Below, piece after piece: positions 35,008-46,198 of a stretch of 64,000 nt of DNA (the stretch's first letter is position 1; each line of letters starts with the position of its first letter). The notes under the pieces were generated by a model. That model ran no database searches, was not told the DNA's origin, and saw only the letters and a program-made list of their open reading frames with translations. Origin of the DNA: Pezicula radicicola. Its lineage: Eukaryota > Ascomycota > Leotiomycetes > Helotiales > Dermateaceae. The position numbers and the translations under genes are program-made. The stretch spans positions 1,868,793 through 1,932,792 of the forward strand of contig PDUO01000003.1 of NCBI GenBank assembly GCA_003008705.1. Direction: 5' to 3'.

Positions 35008-35621
35008 ATGTCCTACTACGATCTTGACGCGATCCTCACCGATGCCCAGGTAAACGGCTAGCCCCTCCCCCTCCATAGTATCCAATTGACAACCACCAGA
35101 AAGTCCCTTGCACATTTGAACTTGATGTCCCCAACCTTGGCTACCTCGATAATAATGCAGGAACGTCTCTCAAGTCCGGAACGCGTGTTGAACTTCCCCT
35201 CTGGCTCTCCGAAATGCTCGCCGTCTCCGCAGCTACGACGTCGAAACCCCTCGTAACCCTCGATCTTCCCCAGGCACTGTCTCCACGAGTAATGAACGCT
35301 CTGAAAGCCGACCCCAAATCAGTGGATTTGCGCGCACTGGCACAGCATTTCTATGGGCTGGGCAGTCGCATTCTGGAGCTGTTCGAGGAAGAGGAGATGT
35401 GCGATATTTTGATGAAGAGCTTCAGGATGCGCGCGGCCGAGATCAGTGATCATGCTAGTAACGCGGGGGCTGGCTCGAGAGGTGGTGGGGGAGGAGGTGT
35501 TGGAGGAGAGGGCGTCGAATTTCTGAGGGGCCTGGATGAGATGGAGAGAGCACTATTCAGAGCTTCACACGATAGTTCAAAGGCTATGAAGATGTGGATG
35601 GGCGAGATGAAGAAGAATTAA
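35008..35621 (+). CDS. PSF3: GINS complex subunit Psf3
   Basis: Exons 35008-35049 and 35100-35621 encode 187 aa. Psf3 is one of four GINS subunits of the CMG replicative helicase and acts in the nucleus. The N-terminus MSYYDLDAILTDAQ followed by KVPCTFELDVPNLGYLD is diagnostic, as are the basic/hydrophobic LPLWLSEML and the helical region DLRALAQHFYGLGSRILELF. A glycine-rich loop (GGGGGGVGGEG) near residue 150 separates the last helices. The single phase-0 intron after codon 14 is canonical. It shares a promoter region with SOD2, though no functional link is implied. Confidence 0.93.
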
Positions 35622-37339
35622 GCACGAACAGGCATTGTTTGGAGTCTTGGCAGGTTACGGACTGCATTGGTCGGGATGTACGACCACCAACGAATACCAT
35701 CAGCTTTTTGCAGTCTGCTGCAGGCAACTTTACGATGGGCGAATCCATGGTGCCTGTACTCATTCTACAAGGCGAAGCATATTTGCATTATCTTGTCTAG
35801 CAGCTCCAACGATCGTCAACCAGTCACAAAAGGTTCGCGAAGCCCGCAAACTAGAAATTGCGCCGCCAACTGCGACTTGATCAAGAGTTGTACCTGAAAT
35901 CCACACGTCCACCTCTTCTCGGGCCCTTGGAATGGGGCTTGCAATTTTCAAGGGGAGCATATTTATGCTTGTCACGCTACAGTGCTGCAGCAAGGCTATT
36001 ACGGTAGTAAGAGCGCTTGACAGGTGAAACTTCTTCCAAGGCTCGTACTCCAATGGACCGATGTCTTTCTTGGTGATAGGAGGAAGGCACGTAGTTATAG
36101 CCATTGCTGGCTAGGCGGACGCTGTAATCGTACAGACCTCCGTCGGACAATATTTTCACGGATAATAACCTTTGCAGTGTCTTGAGTTCCCAGGACATAG
36201 TCGCCTTCTGCTCCGCCAGCGGTTCTGCCCAGAACTTGGACAAACATGAGCAGTGAGAAGTCAGCCTCCTGCGTTTTCAGATGCGTAGGATTTCACGTAT
36301 TTTGCGCTATACCAACATCAACTGTGTCACTTTTCCTTTGGCTGGTGTTTTGTGTCTCCCAGAGACTGAGACAAAAAGAGAACAACTGGTTGGTATTGTA
36401 CGTATATAAACAATATCGCCACTCGATGGAGGAATATTCATCCGTCTCTAGATCGTTGTCGATCAATTCTTGTGCATTGTTGTCTCGATTCATAATCGTT
36501 CGTGTGCTCTTGAATCCTTCGAGTATGTGGCAGATTTTGTTTTTTATTATATAATGTTTCCTAGGGCTTATAGCCGTTCTTTACTACCTGCAATGGATAA
36601 CCCGGAGAAGTGTCTTGGGCCTCGACTCGATGCTGAGAGTTATCAGATTCAAGGGCGCTCTGAGGTTCTGACTATCGTATAGGGAGCAAGTCTCCATCGT
36701 TTCAACACTGCTAATGAATACAACCTTAAGATTCCGTCGCAATGTTGACTGCACCGTACCCGTGGAATCCGCGATTAGATGGTTCTTTTGAAGAACGGCA
36801 GGTGACGAACAGTAATGTACGAGCGAGAAAGTCCAGATTCACCAGATGCTACCCCAAGCCGGCTGTAGCCATCAATTGTCTGATCTTTCCCCAGTTATTC
36901 TCGACCCCCCTTTGCTGTCGATAGTTCCAGAGCACTGTTTAGACTCACGAGCGCCTACCAGATCAACCATCTGATTCGCTCGGCCTGCGGCAAATTGTCA
37001 AGTGGACTCGTATAAAAGGGTATATAAGGGTATATATGGGTATATATGGGTATGCGTGCACCTTTTGTCATCATCTCACACATGATTTGCCTTTTTTACG
37101 TCTCATCGCACGTTTTGCTGCATTCCATAGGATCAAAGAACCGCCTGTGCCGTTCCTTGGCCTTTGAGCTCAACAACCGGTGCCGTTCCGCTAACATCCG
37201 TAAGCGAACATGGAAACGGTGGCCAGCGAGTACGACAGTATGACACTTCTAGAGCTTCCATTTTACTCAAAAGGGTCATATCAGACCTCTTTTCCTCATC
37301 CACCTGTCGGGCAATACTCCGTGCTCCATACTTAGCAAT
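35622..37339. other. Intergenic region, no recognised gene
   Basis: About 1.7 kb. Two overlapping minus-strand frames (35760-36104 and 35977-36243) have no recognised motif and I leave them uncalled. A tandem GGGTATATAT-like repeat occurs near 37012-37055. Confidence 0.4.
37012..37055. repeat. Four tandem copies of a 10-bp GGGTATATAT-like unit
   Basis: The sequence steps through GTATAAAAGG, GTATATAAGG and GTATATATGG units before the macro-sirtuin gene. It supplies several TATA-like boxes about 300 bp upstream of the ATG. Confidence 0.75.
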
Positions 37340-39130
37340 ATGTTGTCAAGTCGAAATTTCGAGTCTGTCCTGGATCAACTGCTTGCGTTCTTGGAAAACG
37401 AGCAACTTCAAGACCAAGGAGCACACTTACACAACCAAAACTCAGATCTTGAAACGTGGGACAAGCTAAAGCTATTGAAGGGTCTTCTTTGCGTGCGATC
37501 TTCACAGAAAGAACTTCCCAGCAGCATTCTGGACGACATCGAACTCATCTTACAGCACGATTTAACACATCACGTGCTCACACCCTCGTCGTCGATTCCA
37601 ATCGCTCGTATATACCCTTCCAATCCCCTCGCATCGTCGGCAGATCAAGTCCGCTTTCATGTATGGAAAGGAGATATTACCAAGTTGACCGAGGCGACCG
37701 CCATTGTCAATGCCGCCAACTCACAGCTACTCGGTTGCTTCCAACCTCAGCATCTCTGTATCGACAATGCCATCCATGCAGCAGCTGGCCCACGCTTACG
37801 GTCTGAATGTCTACGGATCATGCTTGACCAGGGACATCCTGAGCCTACTGGACACGCAAAAGTCACTTCAGGCTACTGTCTCCCAGCTGAATTCATCATT
37901 CATACCGTTGGTCCGCAGCTAGCTCGTGGTCAAACACCCTCGGCAACTGATCGTAAATACCTATCTCGATGCTATAGACGGTGCTTGGCAGAGGCTGAGA
38001 AGCTGCCATGTTTGAGCGATGGTCGGAAGGTCCTGGCCTTTTGCTGTATTTCGACTGGTTTATTTGCCTTCCCTGGAGATCTCGCGGCAAAGATTGCAAC
38101 CAAAGCAGTCTTCGGGTGGCTAAAAGAGAACCCGTCTACAACCATAAGCGACATCATATTCAACGTATTCACCGATACAGACTTCGATTACTATTCCGAT
38201 ATCCTTCACTCACCAAGTCTTCCTCGAGATCTCAAGCAGTCATTCATTCAGCTGGAGGGAGATAGTCTTGGAACTGCCGTGGCATGGTTAAAACAAGCAG
38301 ACTCGCTCATAATATCTGCTGGTGCCGGTCTCTCTGCGTCGGACGGTCTTGACTATACCTCGCCACAACTCTTCCGAGCTCATTTTCCAGCTTTCCTAAA
38401 ACTTGGACTTCGCCGGTTGTACGATGTATTCGGATATCGAGACTGGCCATCCCTTGAGACGGAATGGGGCTACTACTTTACCCATCTTGCTATGGTTCGA
38501 GACTGGCCAGCGTCTAAAGTATATGCTTCTTTACTGAAGCTCACTAAGACATTTGGTGATCAACACCACGTGAGAACTTCGAATGCTGATGGGCTGTTCA
38601 TTGCAAATGGGTTCGAGGAGATGAACATGTCGACTCCTCAGGGGCAATATAAGGTCCTACAGTGCTTCAAAAAGTGCCGCCCCGACGCGACATTCCCATC
38701 TCGTCCATATTTGGATGCAGCGCTCCCTCATATCGACCGCAGGACGCAGATTCTCGCCGATTCCACCAAAGTTCCCTTGTGTCAATACTGTGGGGGTCGC
38801 ATGGTAATCTGTGTTCGAGGAGGAAACTACTTTAACGAACAGCCCTTTGCCGCTGGAGAGCAACGTTGGAAAGAATTTTTAGCTGAAAACATTGTGGATT
38901 CCAAAAGCACAGTTATTCTCGAGTTGGGTGTTGGTCTTTCAACAGCTGGAGTTCTTAGGTGGCCTAACGAGGACATTATCCAGAGATATGATGGCAGGGT
39001 GAAGCTGATAAGAATTGGCATTGGGCCTGCAGGCTCCGTTCCTTGGGACCTCGAGAGTGAAGGGAATGCAATTGGGGTGGTCGGAAATATTGCAGATGTA
39101 ATTCTTAATTTGGTGTTGAGCAGGCCTTGA
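37340..39130 (+). CDS. Macrodomain-SirTM (class M sirtuin) fusion protein
   Basis: Single exon, 596 aa. After a helical N-terminus, residues about 105-290 are a macrodomain (GDITKLTEATAIVNAANS, with NAANS at about 124) of the zinc-containing type, shown by GCFQPQHLCIDNAIH and a cysteine a few residues on. Residues about 315-596 are a SirTM sirtuin: SAGAGLSASDGLDY at about 326 for NAD, TSNAD at about 413 in place of the usual TQNID, and a CQYCGG zinc ribbon. SirTM enzymes ADP-ribosylate a lipoylated GcvH-like protein in bacteria, and the partner macrodomain removes the mark; the two genes are usually adjacent there. Here both activities sit on one chain. No GcvH-like gene is in the window. Confidence 0.9.
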   Translation: MLSSRNFESVLDQLLAFLENEQLQDQGAHLHNQNSDLETWDKLKLLKGLLCVRSSQKELPSSILDDIELILQHDLTHHVLTPSSSIPIARIYPSNPLASSADQVRFHVWKGDITKLTEATAIVNAANSQLLGCFQPQHLCIDNAIHAAAGPRLRSECLRIMLDQGHPEPTGHAKVTSGYCLPAEFIIHTVGPQLARGQTPSATDRKYLSRCYRRCLAEAEKLPCLSDGRKVLAFCCISTGLFAFPGDLAAKIATKAVFGWLKENPSTTISDIIFNVFTDTDFDYYSDILHSPSLPRDLKQSFIQLEGDSLGTAVAWLKQADSLIISAGAGLSASDGLDYTSPQLFRAHFPAFLKLGLRRLYDVFGYRDWPSLETEWGYYFTHLAMVRDWPASKVYASLLKLTKTFGDQHHVRTSNADGLFIANGFEEMNMSTPQGQYKVLQCFKKCRPDATFPSRPYLDAALPHIDRRTQILADSTKVPLCQYCGGRMVICVRGGNYFNEQPFAAGEQRWKEFLAENIVDSKSTVILELGVGLSTAGVLRWPNEDIIQRYDGRVKLIRIGIGPAGSVPWDLESEGNAIGVVGNIADVILNLVLSRP

Positions 39131-40074
39131 CAGAATGAAACTAATTCTACCGTGGCACTGCTAGTCAGTGAAGTCGAGGCCGGTGGTCTTCTGCATAAAA
39201 ATGCTCATTTTGTCTAATTACGACCGACAAGTATCATTCGATGGTTTTCTACTCGGGTTTCCCTCGTGGCCACCCTATTAATATTACATTTTCTCTGTTC
39301 GTTTTTGTAGTACAACATTGCCCGTTGGCTGGCTCTACTCATTCCATTGCCTGTACTTTCTACACAGTATTTGCAGTGCCCGAAGATCAAGTGGCGGGTA
39401 CTACCTTGCCTAGCTCCTATCATATATCACTACGTGGCAGCAAGGCTAGCAGCCTTCTACTCAACCTCAGCTGAATTATTTTGTTGGAGCATGAATAGCT
39501 ATTCCCCTTCGTTATTGGATGGTGAATTCGAGTGTTACCATGTAGCGAATGAACCTACAGCAGCAACATGACCTTACGCAAGCTTTCAGTTTTGAAGGCG
39601 TTCTAGAAAGCTCTCCATTAGTGAGGAATGCACACATGACTACTCACAGCCTCAAAGTTGTATGCAGAGGCTACTAATTGCAAATAATTAAGCCTCTTTA
39701 CCATTTTAAGCCCGTCCTAGTCGCCAGGTTTCCACGATTTTTCTTTTCAATGGCCGACAAGCATATTGCTTGCAAGCACTCCCCGGCTGATCTTGCCTAC
39801 TGTATCAGACTCACCGAGTATCACGGAGCCATAACCACCAAACAAGATCAATTGTGTGTCGCACATGTGTTGCGATGCAATGCTTCCGCCGAAGGATTTC
39901 CAGATTCACCCGCAGTTCTGCCAGTTCAGCCCCCAGCCAAACTTGAAAAGGCTTACCTATTTACTCGGTGAAGTCCTCGGTTTTATTCTTCGCAGCTAGC
40001 CACCACCCTACCTTTGTCCAGTCTTTTGTTTCATTAGACAAAACACTGAGGCTCGCTTATTCTATCACGCGCGC
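39131..40074. other. Intergenic region, no gene recognised
   Basis: About 940 nt of unassigned sequence with short frames only. Confidence 0.4.
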
Positions 40075-40360
40075 TCTCCATTACATCTAAATGATGACCA
40101 GATTCGTCTAATAACCCTGCTCCCGGGTCTCCCGAGCACACCAATTAGATGCACCCTAAACAATTTCTCCTTGGGTGCCTTCTTATGATGCACTATCATA
40201 TACCTAGGGCGGACCGCCAATAGTGCTTATCGAAATAGATGGGCACCCTTTCAAAATCATAGAGAACCTCAACTCTGCGCTTTAGCGTCTGCGCAAACAA
40301 GAAAAGGAACGTTCGATGTGGATTGATGCTGTCTGCTTATATGTTGATCGACTTGCCTTA
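40075..40360 (+). pseudogene. HET-domain gene remnant
   Basis: The first frame reads SPLHLNDDQIRLITLLPGLP and then PIRCTLNNFSLGAF before a stop, matching the N-terminus of HET proteins. After a frame shift it resumes as IVLIEIDGHPFKIIENLNSA, a TAG, LRKQEKERSMWIDAVC, which matches the HET core (normally WIDAICINQ). The expected YEALSYVWG segment is lost. It lies 230 bp upstream of the intact HET gene on the same strand, so it is probably a decayed tandem copy. Confidence 0.7.
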
Positions 40361-40591
40361 GGCAAAACGGTATAGTATAGCCTGAGAAGCTGAGGTAACA
40401 TGATTCTAAAACCATCGATGCATTTCCCCATTCGTGACTGTAGCCTAATTTTTGTTAAATCAGGTTCGCCGTCCCAGCAAAGCAAAATACCTTGGTTCAG
40501 AAAAGACATCGCTAGTCCCAGATTTGGGACAATAGGCGGCTATTTCTAAATTTCTTTTTTAAGCGTATTCCAGGGAATTATCTTCTTCAAC

Positions 40592-42376
40592 ATGACCGAT
40601 TCATATGGAAGTTGCAGTTTCTACCAATACAGTCCGCTGCCATCTGAAAGGTTTATCAGACTTCTGGAACTTTACCCTGGGCACGCAAGCGACAATATTG
40701 ACTGCACTTTGCGTCAAACCGAATTGGAGAATGCCCCAAAATACGAGGCAATATCATATGTGTGGGGCGATTCCGCAAACAAGATCAATGTGCTCTGTAA
40801 CGGCAAGATCATTATGGCCACACAAAACCTCAGAGATGCGTTGCTCCGAATGAGGCTCAAGGACAGATCACGAATTATTTGGGCTGATACGATATGCATC
40901 AATCAGAACGATGACGTGGAGAAGGGATCGCAAGTCAAACTAATGGAGACAATCTACGGAAATGCGACCAGAGTATGCGTCTGGCTGGGATGCGCAACCG
41001 CACAGATGCAGCCGGCCTTTGAATTCATAGACGAGATAGCCAGCCATGCGAGCCCTAAAAGCACTCCTACGTCCTCACACCTCGACGAGACTGAGCGTTT
41101 CTTTGACGTTGTAAACTTCATCAACAGAACCGAGCTCCCAGACCCTACTTCGGAATGTTGGTCGGCACTTGGTATTTTCTTCTCTGCGGCCTGGTTCACT
41201 AGACTTTGGGTTGTTCAGGAAGTATATAATCATACCTGTACGGTCTTCTGCGGCGAATATGAGGTACGATGGAAGGACGTCGTCCTGGTTGCGAAATTGC
41301 TCTGGGAAATGACTGACGACCCCTCAAGTGCATATCATTTTCACACAGAGTATTCCATTTCGGTGCTACAGATTTACTATGCAGGCCGCCATTCCTCAAC
41401 ATCTAATATATTCGATGTTTTCCGCCATTTCCGCTGCTCCGACCAGCGAGACAAAGTATACGCATTGCTAGCTTTTCCACCTCTCTGTGGATTGCGGCCG
41501 CTGATCCAACCAGACTATACCAAGTCCGTCGCTGAAGTCTTCGAAGATGCTACAGTGAGGATCTTTACGTCTTCCCAGAACCTCGGCCTTCTATCTAGCC
41601 TTGAGCATGATTGTGTAATCGACGAAGAATGGCCATCTTGGGTTCCGAGGTGGGATCGTTATCGCACAACTCAGATTCTGCACAATTACGCTTCGGGGAG
41701 AGCGCAATCATCCTTACCTCGTATAAATTACAGTCCAAGAATCCTCACATCAGAAGGGGTTCGTATTTCCACATTGTCATGGTGCGGTATGGTGATAGGG
41801 AAGGGGACGGCGAAGTCAGCAGCATATGGCGGATCCGAAATGGACCCCCTCAAGCAACCTTTTCAGGAATTGTTATCAAAATATCTTCCTAAGATAACAC
41901 ATTCAACCGACCCTCTTTTACTTTGCATTGCTATGACGCTTACTGTTGGCCTCGATTTCAAATCGCATTGCCCACCTCCCGACTTGTCCCAGTTCCGCCT
42001 CGATTTTCTCGCCTATTTGGTACGCATCTTGCCGTCTCTAGATATGCTTGGTACTACACAACATTTGTCGCAAGTCTTGGTGGAAGAAGGACTAGCAGGT
42101 GATTCGCAGAGCTTCTATACCGCTGCCGTCCGCGGATGCAGAAACAAGCGGTTTTTCTGCACGCAGAACGGAGAATTCGGCATAGGCCCTCGAGCGGCGC
42201 AGACTGGTGATCTTATTGTTTTGTTGTATGGCAGCAATGCTCCATGCGTGCTTCGGACAAAGGGGTCATACTATCAATTTGTTGGTGAATGCTATCTGCA
42301 CCAGCATATGCACGGTGAAGTGATTGAAATGGCTGCTGAAGAATTGCTCGCTGTCGAGGAGTTTGAAATGAGATAG
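40592..42376 (+). CDS. HET-domain (heterokaryon incompatibility) protein
   Basis: Single exon, 594 aa. The HET domain (PF06985) covers about residues 45-215: YEAISYVWGD, RIIWADTICINQND, YGNATRVCVWLG and FTRLWVVQEVYNH are its three conserved blocks. The rest is a variable C-terminal region (CSDQRDKVYALLAF, WPSWVPRWDRY) found in most members, plus a C-terminal QFVGECYLHQHMHGE block. HET proteins trigger cell death when incompatible hyphae fuse; they are diverse and many have no known partner. Two broken relatives flank it (40.1 and 43.2 kb). Confidence 0.92.
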   Translation: MTDSYGSCSFYQYSPLPSERFIRLLELYPGHASDNIDCTLRQTELENAPKYEAISYVWGDSANKINVLCNGKIIMATQNLRDALLRMRLKDRSRIIWADTICINQNDDVEKGSQVKLMETIYGNATRVCVWLGCATAQMQPAFEFIDEIASHASPKSTPTSSHLDETERFFDVVNFINRTELPDPTSECWSALGIFFSAAWFTRLWVVQEVYNHTCTVFCGEYEVRWKDVVLVAKLLWEMTDDPSSAYHFHTEYSISVLQIYYAGRHSSTSNIFDVFRHFRCSDQRDKVYALLAFPPLCGLRPLIQPDYTKSVAEVFEDATVRIFTSSQNLGLLSSLEHDCVIDEEWPSWVPRWDRYRTTQILHNYASGRAQSSLPRINYSPRILTSEGVRISTLSWCGMVIGKGTAKSAAYGGSEMDPLKQPFQELLSKYLPKITHSTDPLLLCIAMTLTVGLDFKSHCPPPDLSQFRLDFLAYLVRILPSLDMLGTTQHLSQVLVEEGLAGDSQSFYTAAVRGCRNKRFFCTQNGEFGIGPRAAQTGDLIVLLYGSNAPCVLRTKGSYYQFVGECYLHQHMHGEVIEMAAEELLAVEEFEMR

Positions 42377-43213
42377 ATTTATTACCTAGTGCTGAAATTT
42401 ATATAAGGTACTATCGGGTGTATAGGTTAGCTTAGGAGGAGAAAATACGGGACTTAAAGTAATATCTGTAGGCTAAGAATCTGAAGGAAATAAATCCTTT
42501 TCTAGTGTACTATTTCGCCTGAAGCTGTAGACAGCTTGTAACAATAGTGTGCAAGTATTTCTGAGCCTAACCGGATCTACATGACTAAAGCTGCTTACTG
42601 CTTCTTCGTCCTAACAACCTAGAAAGGGGTCAATTTTGACTATCGGGCTATGTCTAATCCCTGTTCTACCTCCCTAGTAGCTAGAATATAGTAATTTGTA
42701 GTACTACACCTGCGAGTACGTTAGCTTGTAATACTGCATGTTAAAGGAATGTCGTCTAAAGTATTGTACCTTCATATATTATAGTATAATATATGTGTTA
42801 AATTCGTACTTTAAACCAGAGTAGTCGGATTTGTAGTACTACAACTCGGACTGCCTCCGCTTGAGGTATAGATTTACTATATAGTTAATAGCTTATACTT
42901 TTTAATAACTGGATTACTTAATATATATTTTACTTAATAAGAGTAATATGAAATTTCTAGTTGTTCTTATAAACTTTATTCTTTAATTATATTTATAGTA
43001 AAGTAGACTTGGAATAATTATCTTTATATGTAGTACAATATCTTTATTAATCTATATAGCTCCTGTAATAATACTTTCTATAGTAGTATAAGCGGCTCTG
43101 TTACGCTATACAGCCGTAATAATGTTCAGGGTAAACTCTTTAGAGAAGCTCTTAGACTGATAGCGATCTGGCGCTAGATTTACTAAAAAAAGCTCGGAGG
43201 CTCTCGCATAGAG
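42377..43213. other. AT-rich RIP-like region with a palindromic repeat
   Basis: About 840 nt between HET genes. It becomes extremely AT-rich from about 42760 to 43080 and contains a palindrome at 42807-42868. The stretch at 43094-43150 resembles 20676-20735. Confidence 0.55.
42807..42868. repeat. About 60-bp palindrome centred on GTAGTACTAC
   Basis: The arms around TTGTAGTACTACAA pair imperfectly (CAGAGTAGTCGG with the complement of CTCGGACTGCCTC). The same core and flank pattern recurs twice at 56.6-56.8 kb. Confidence 0.55.
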
Positions 43214-43976
43214 ATGGAGAAGATTCCCAAGGACAAACCGGTTCCGATAGAAGATTACGGGCCGCAGTTCAACCATTTCAACGGTATAGGGACGAAAGAC
43301 CTCCCAGACGTTGTTGAATGGGAAGGTCGCCTAAACTCTCTATGGAAGATGGCTCCAGCTGATATTAGTGCAGATGGGTGGACTGCACTTCGAAATCTTT
43401 TTCTGCACAGACAATGGTGGATGCGAGTGTGGATTATTCAAGAAGTGGCCAATGCGCAAGACATTAAGATATACTGTGGCGCTAAGTCTATGGGTTGGAC
43501 TACTCTTAAGCAGGTTTCTTCCTGCGTCAAGGATACTTCCGATACTGCTAAAATAGAACTCCTTTCACTCCTGGAAAATTCAGGAGCGATGACTTTGCTT
43601 AACCAACGTTGTATTACGAGGTTCACTTTGAGAGAAGTGGGCTTTGAATCTCAGGATACTACTCTGCTTGACCTGCTACTCAAGTTTCGAGGATTCAAAA
43701 GTACGGATAGTCGAGATAAGATCTACGCTCTGCTTGGGCTCGCTTCTATCGACAAAGATATGCCTTTCGAGCCGGATTACTCGAAATCTGTGGCCCATGT
43801 TTACTGTGACCTTGCTAGAAGTATCAGAGTATCATGGTGATCTTGAGATATTGTGCCTGCCTCGTCCGATAGAGCAGCAGTTGAGGAACCCTCTTCCTTC
43901 CTGGGCACCCGATTGGGATGTTCTGCCCGATTCAGCTCCACTGTCGAATGTTTTATTACGCACTTTCTGGATGTGA
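43214..43976 (+). pseudogene. HET-domain gene, N-terminally truncated and frameshifted
   Basis: The first frame runs 208 codons and holds the second half of a HET protein: FLHRQWWMRVWIIQEVANA, the YCG block, STDSRDKIYALLGLAS and FEPDYSKSVAHVYCDLARS. The YEALSYVWG and WIDAICINQ blocks are missing upstream. The frame stops at 43840, while the next frame carries on the homology (EYHGDLEILCL, NPLPSWAPDWDVLP) to 43976. A small indel near 43815-43830 explains this. It is probably a relic of a tandem HET family. Confidence 0.75.
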
Positions 43977-46198
43977 CAGATACCCCGGTCGACCTTGCCG
44001 TAGATAGAATAGTCCCCATGGGAGGTCTTTGGCTCCGAAGCATAGTCGATCACACCTTGCTGGAGTTGTGCTAGAGAGATATTGAACCATTTTCCGACTT
44101 GTAATTGCCATTGGTTGTTTGGAAGGCTAGGTTGAGAACCATCCCACAAAGTCTAGCTCGCTAACAGAGCACTAGATCCATGTCCTACGGTCGGCTGGGA
44201 TATGTGACTGTTAGAAAGATCATCCATCATGTGCCAAAGTGCTGTAGTCTGCCAATACAAGGTTGATAAGTTCTCGAATTCTTCAATTGACTGATATCGA
44301 TATGTGAGATTTGTGCAGTTCAATTCATCATCCTTTTCCTGTCTTGTACTGCAGAACTGGAATTGGTCGATGCATCCTATCGCGATTACAGCATAGTCCG
44401 CGAAATAAGTATCAGGCATTTTTTCAACATCTTTTGCATATGCGCTCCGAAGATAGCATCATCTACAGGAGATCCATATATGATAGTGTTTGCCCCAATG
44501 AAATGAACGGACACAGCAGCATCAGTGCGGTACAACATAGCGCCTGGTTACCCAGTAGAGGTTGAAATGTTTAAATCCGGGTCAAATTTTATGGAGCTAG
44601 AAGATCGTTAGACTGGCTCTTATTATGCAGCTATGTAAATCTTACTCAAGGGTGTACTGATGCTGGTTGATGATTTGGAAAGTATCATACTCATACGTCT
44701 AATTTTGGCCGTATGGTCCAATATAACAGGTTCCAAGGATGGACCCATAAGCAGTATAGGTATTTGTGCTGTAAGCAGTGACGTGCAGAGGAGAGCAAAT
44801 AGCCTTTCTTCGAATAAAAATCATTTTAGATATGAGAGTATTAAGCCCTAGGATTTTGTTAGAGTTTGAAAGGCTAGTGTCTATATCATATGCTATATTG
44901 GGTCCAAGACGACAGATGTCGTTACTAAATGGATACGTGGCGTTGGCGTTGAGGGCCCAAGGAATCTCGGGGATTACATAGTGAGAGCACTAGGGGGTTG
45001 AATTTTCCCCCCATAGCTGTCCTGGGCATACTTAGCATCAGCCACTGTATCTTGGAGACCGTTCGCCCTATCATATATACAACGCAGCTTTATTTCCTTC
45101 CTTCCTGAAAACAAAATCCAAGCTATCTGATATCACATTTGAGTTCGAAATCTCTGCCACCAAAACTTAAAAATAGAATTCCCAAGCCGAAAGTGTTCTA
45201 AAAGTACTAGTAGGACTTCTGGGTTGTGCTAGCTGAATGCTTTATTTTAATGTTAATTTGTATAAGTATTTCCTCTTCACTTATTATTCTTCCTCCTATG
45301 CCTGCTAAGTGAATTTGCAAGTCTAGTCCTTCATGAGAAGCACTGGATGCAGCTATCGACTTGAACGACCCATTACAACTGTGACAAAGTGTGAAGTAAA
45401 GAACAAGCTGACGATACAATAAATAGTAAAATTGTGCTCTAAAAGATTTTGATAATTTCTTAGTTTTATAAGACTATAGTCTCGGCTCAGAACAGTAGGT
45501 TCTTCATGGGATATCTACGTGATATCGAAATTACACCGCGACAAGCAGTCGCTCAGAAGGAATAAACAGGAAGGCGTAAATGCTAAATTCTTTCGTCCAT
45601 TGATGTTCTTAAGGTATAGTCAATAGGGCTAGGCCGAAAGTGAAAATCGTGTTTCCAAAAAGAACGCAGATCCCAGGCACAGAATGGAGTGAGGCATTGC
45701 ACCAAGTACTTTTAAAGTCTAGGCAGGACAGCACTAGTTGTCATCGACGAATGATGGTAAACTTGTGAAGAAGGCTGCTCGATCCGGACAGTGGCAACGT
45801 TTAGTTACACCTCGCCAATCTATGTCGCATACTGTAAATCACGGATGTGATATCAGAGACTCTATACTCTTAAGAGAGACTCTCAACCAACTCTATGCTT
45901 ATAACTTCGACTTAATATCTTTGGGAAAACCCTTTGCACAAAGTATAGCTATATATACCTTTTCCTAGTTGTCGTATATACAAGAGGCAGTATTACTATA
46001 AGGTTTTCTTATAGTAGTTTTAAAGCTTAGTTCTAATTATAAGGTAGAGTTGGAACTTTCGTAGTTGATTGATATCTACTTTTATTTTATAATCCATGAT
46101 CCGGGAATGAACATCCTCCATACCTTGCAAGTGCCTAACGAAGAGGGAGGTTAAGAATTTCTGGAAGGTACTGTATTAAATTTCTCCTTTTGAGCCTA
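43977..46198. other. Intergenic region, no gene recognised
   Basis: About 2.2 kb. The first 170 nt may be the decayed end of the HET relic. Short frames (for example 44153-44419 and 45738-45968) have no recognised features. Confidence 0.45.

Noticed and set aside
35760..36243. Two overlapping minus-strand frames downstream of PSF3
   Set aside because: No motif, no splice join between them that I could support, and no neighbour logic.
43832..44149. Minus-strand open frame of 105 codons
   Set aside because: It is antisense to the HET relic, whose family resemblance on the plus strand explains the region.
44860..44995. Open stretch reading SKTTDVVTKWIRGVGVEG
   Set aside because: Looks protein-like but is short, lacks a start and matches nothing I recognise.
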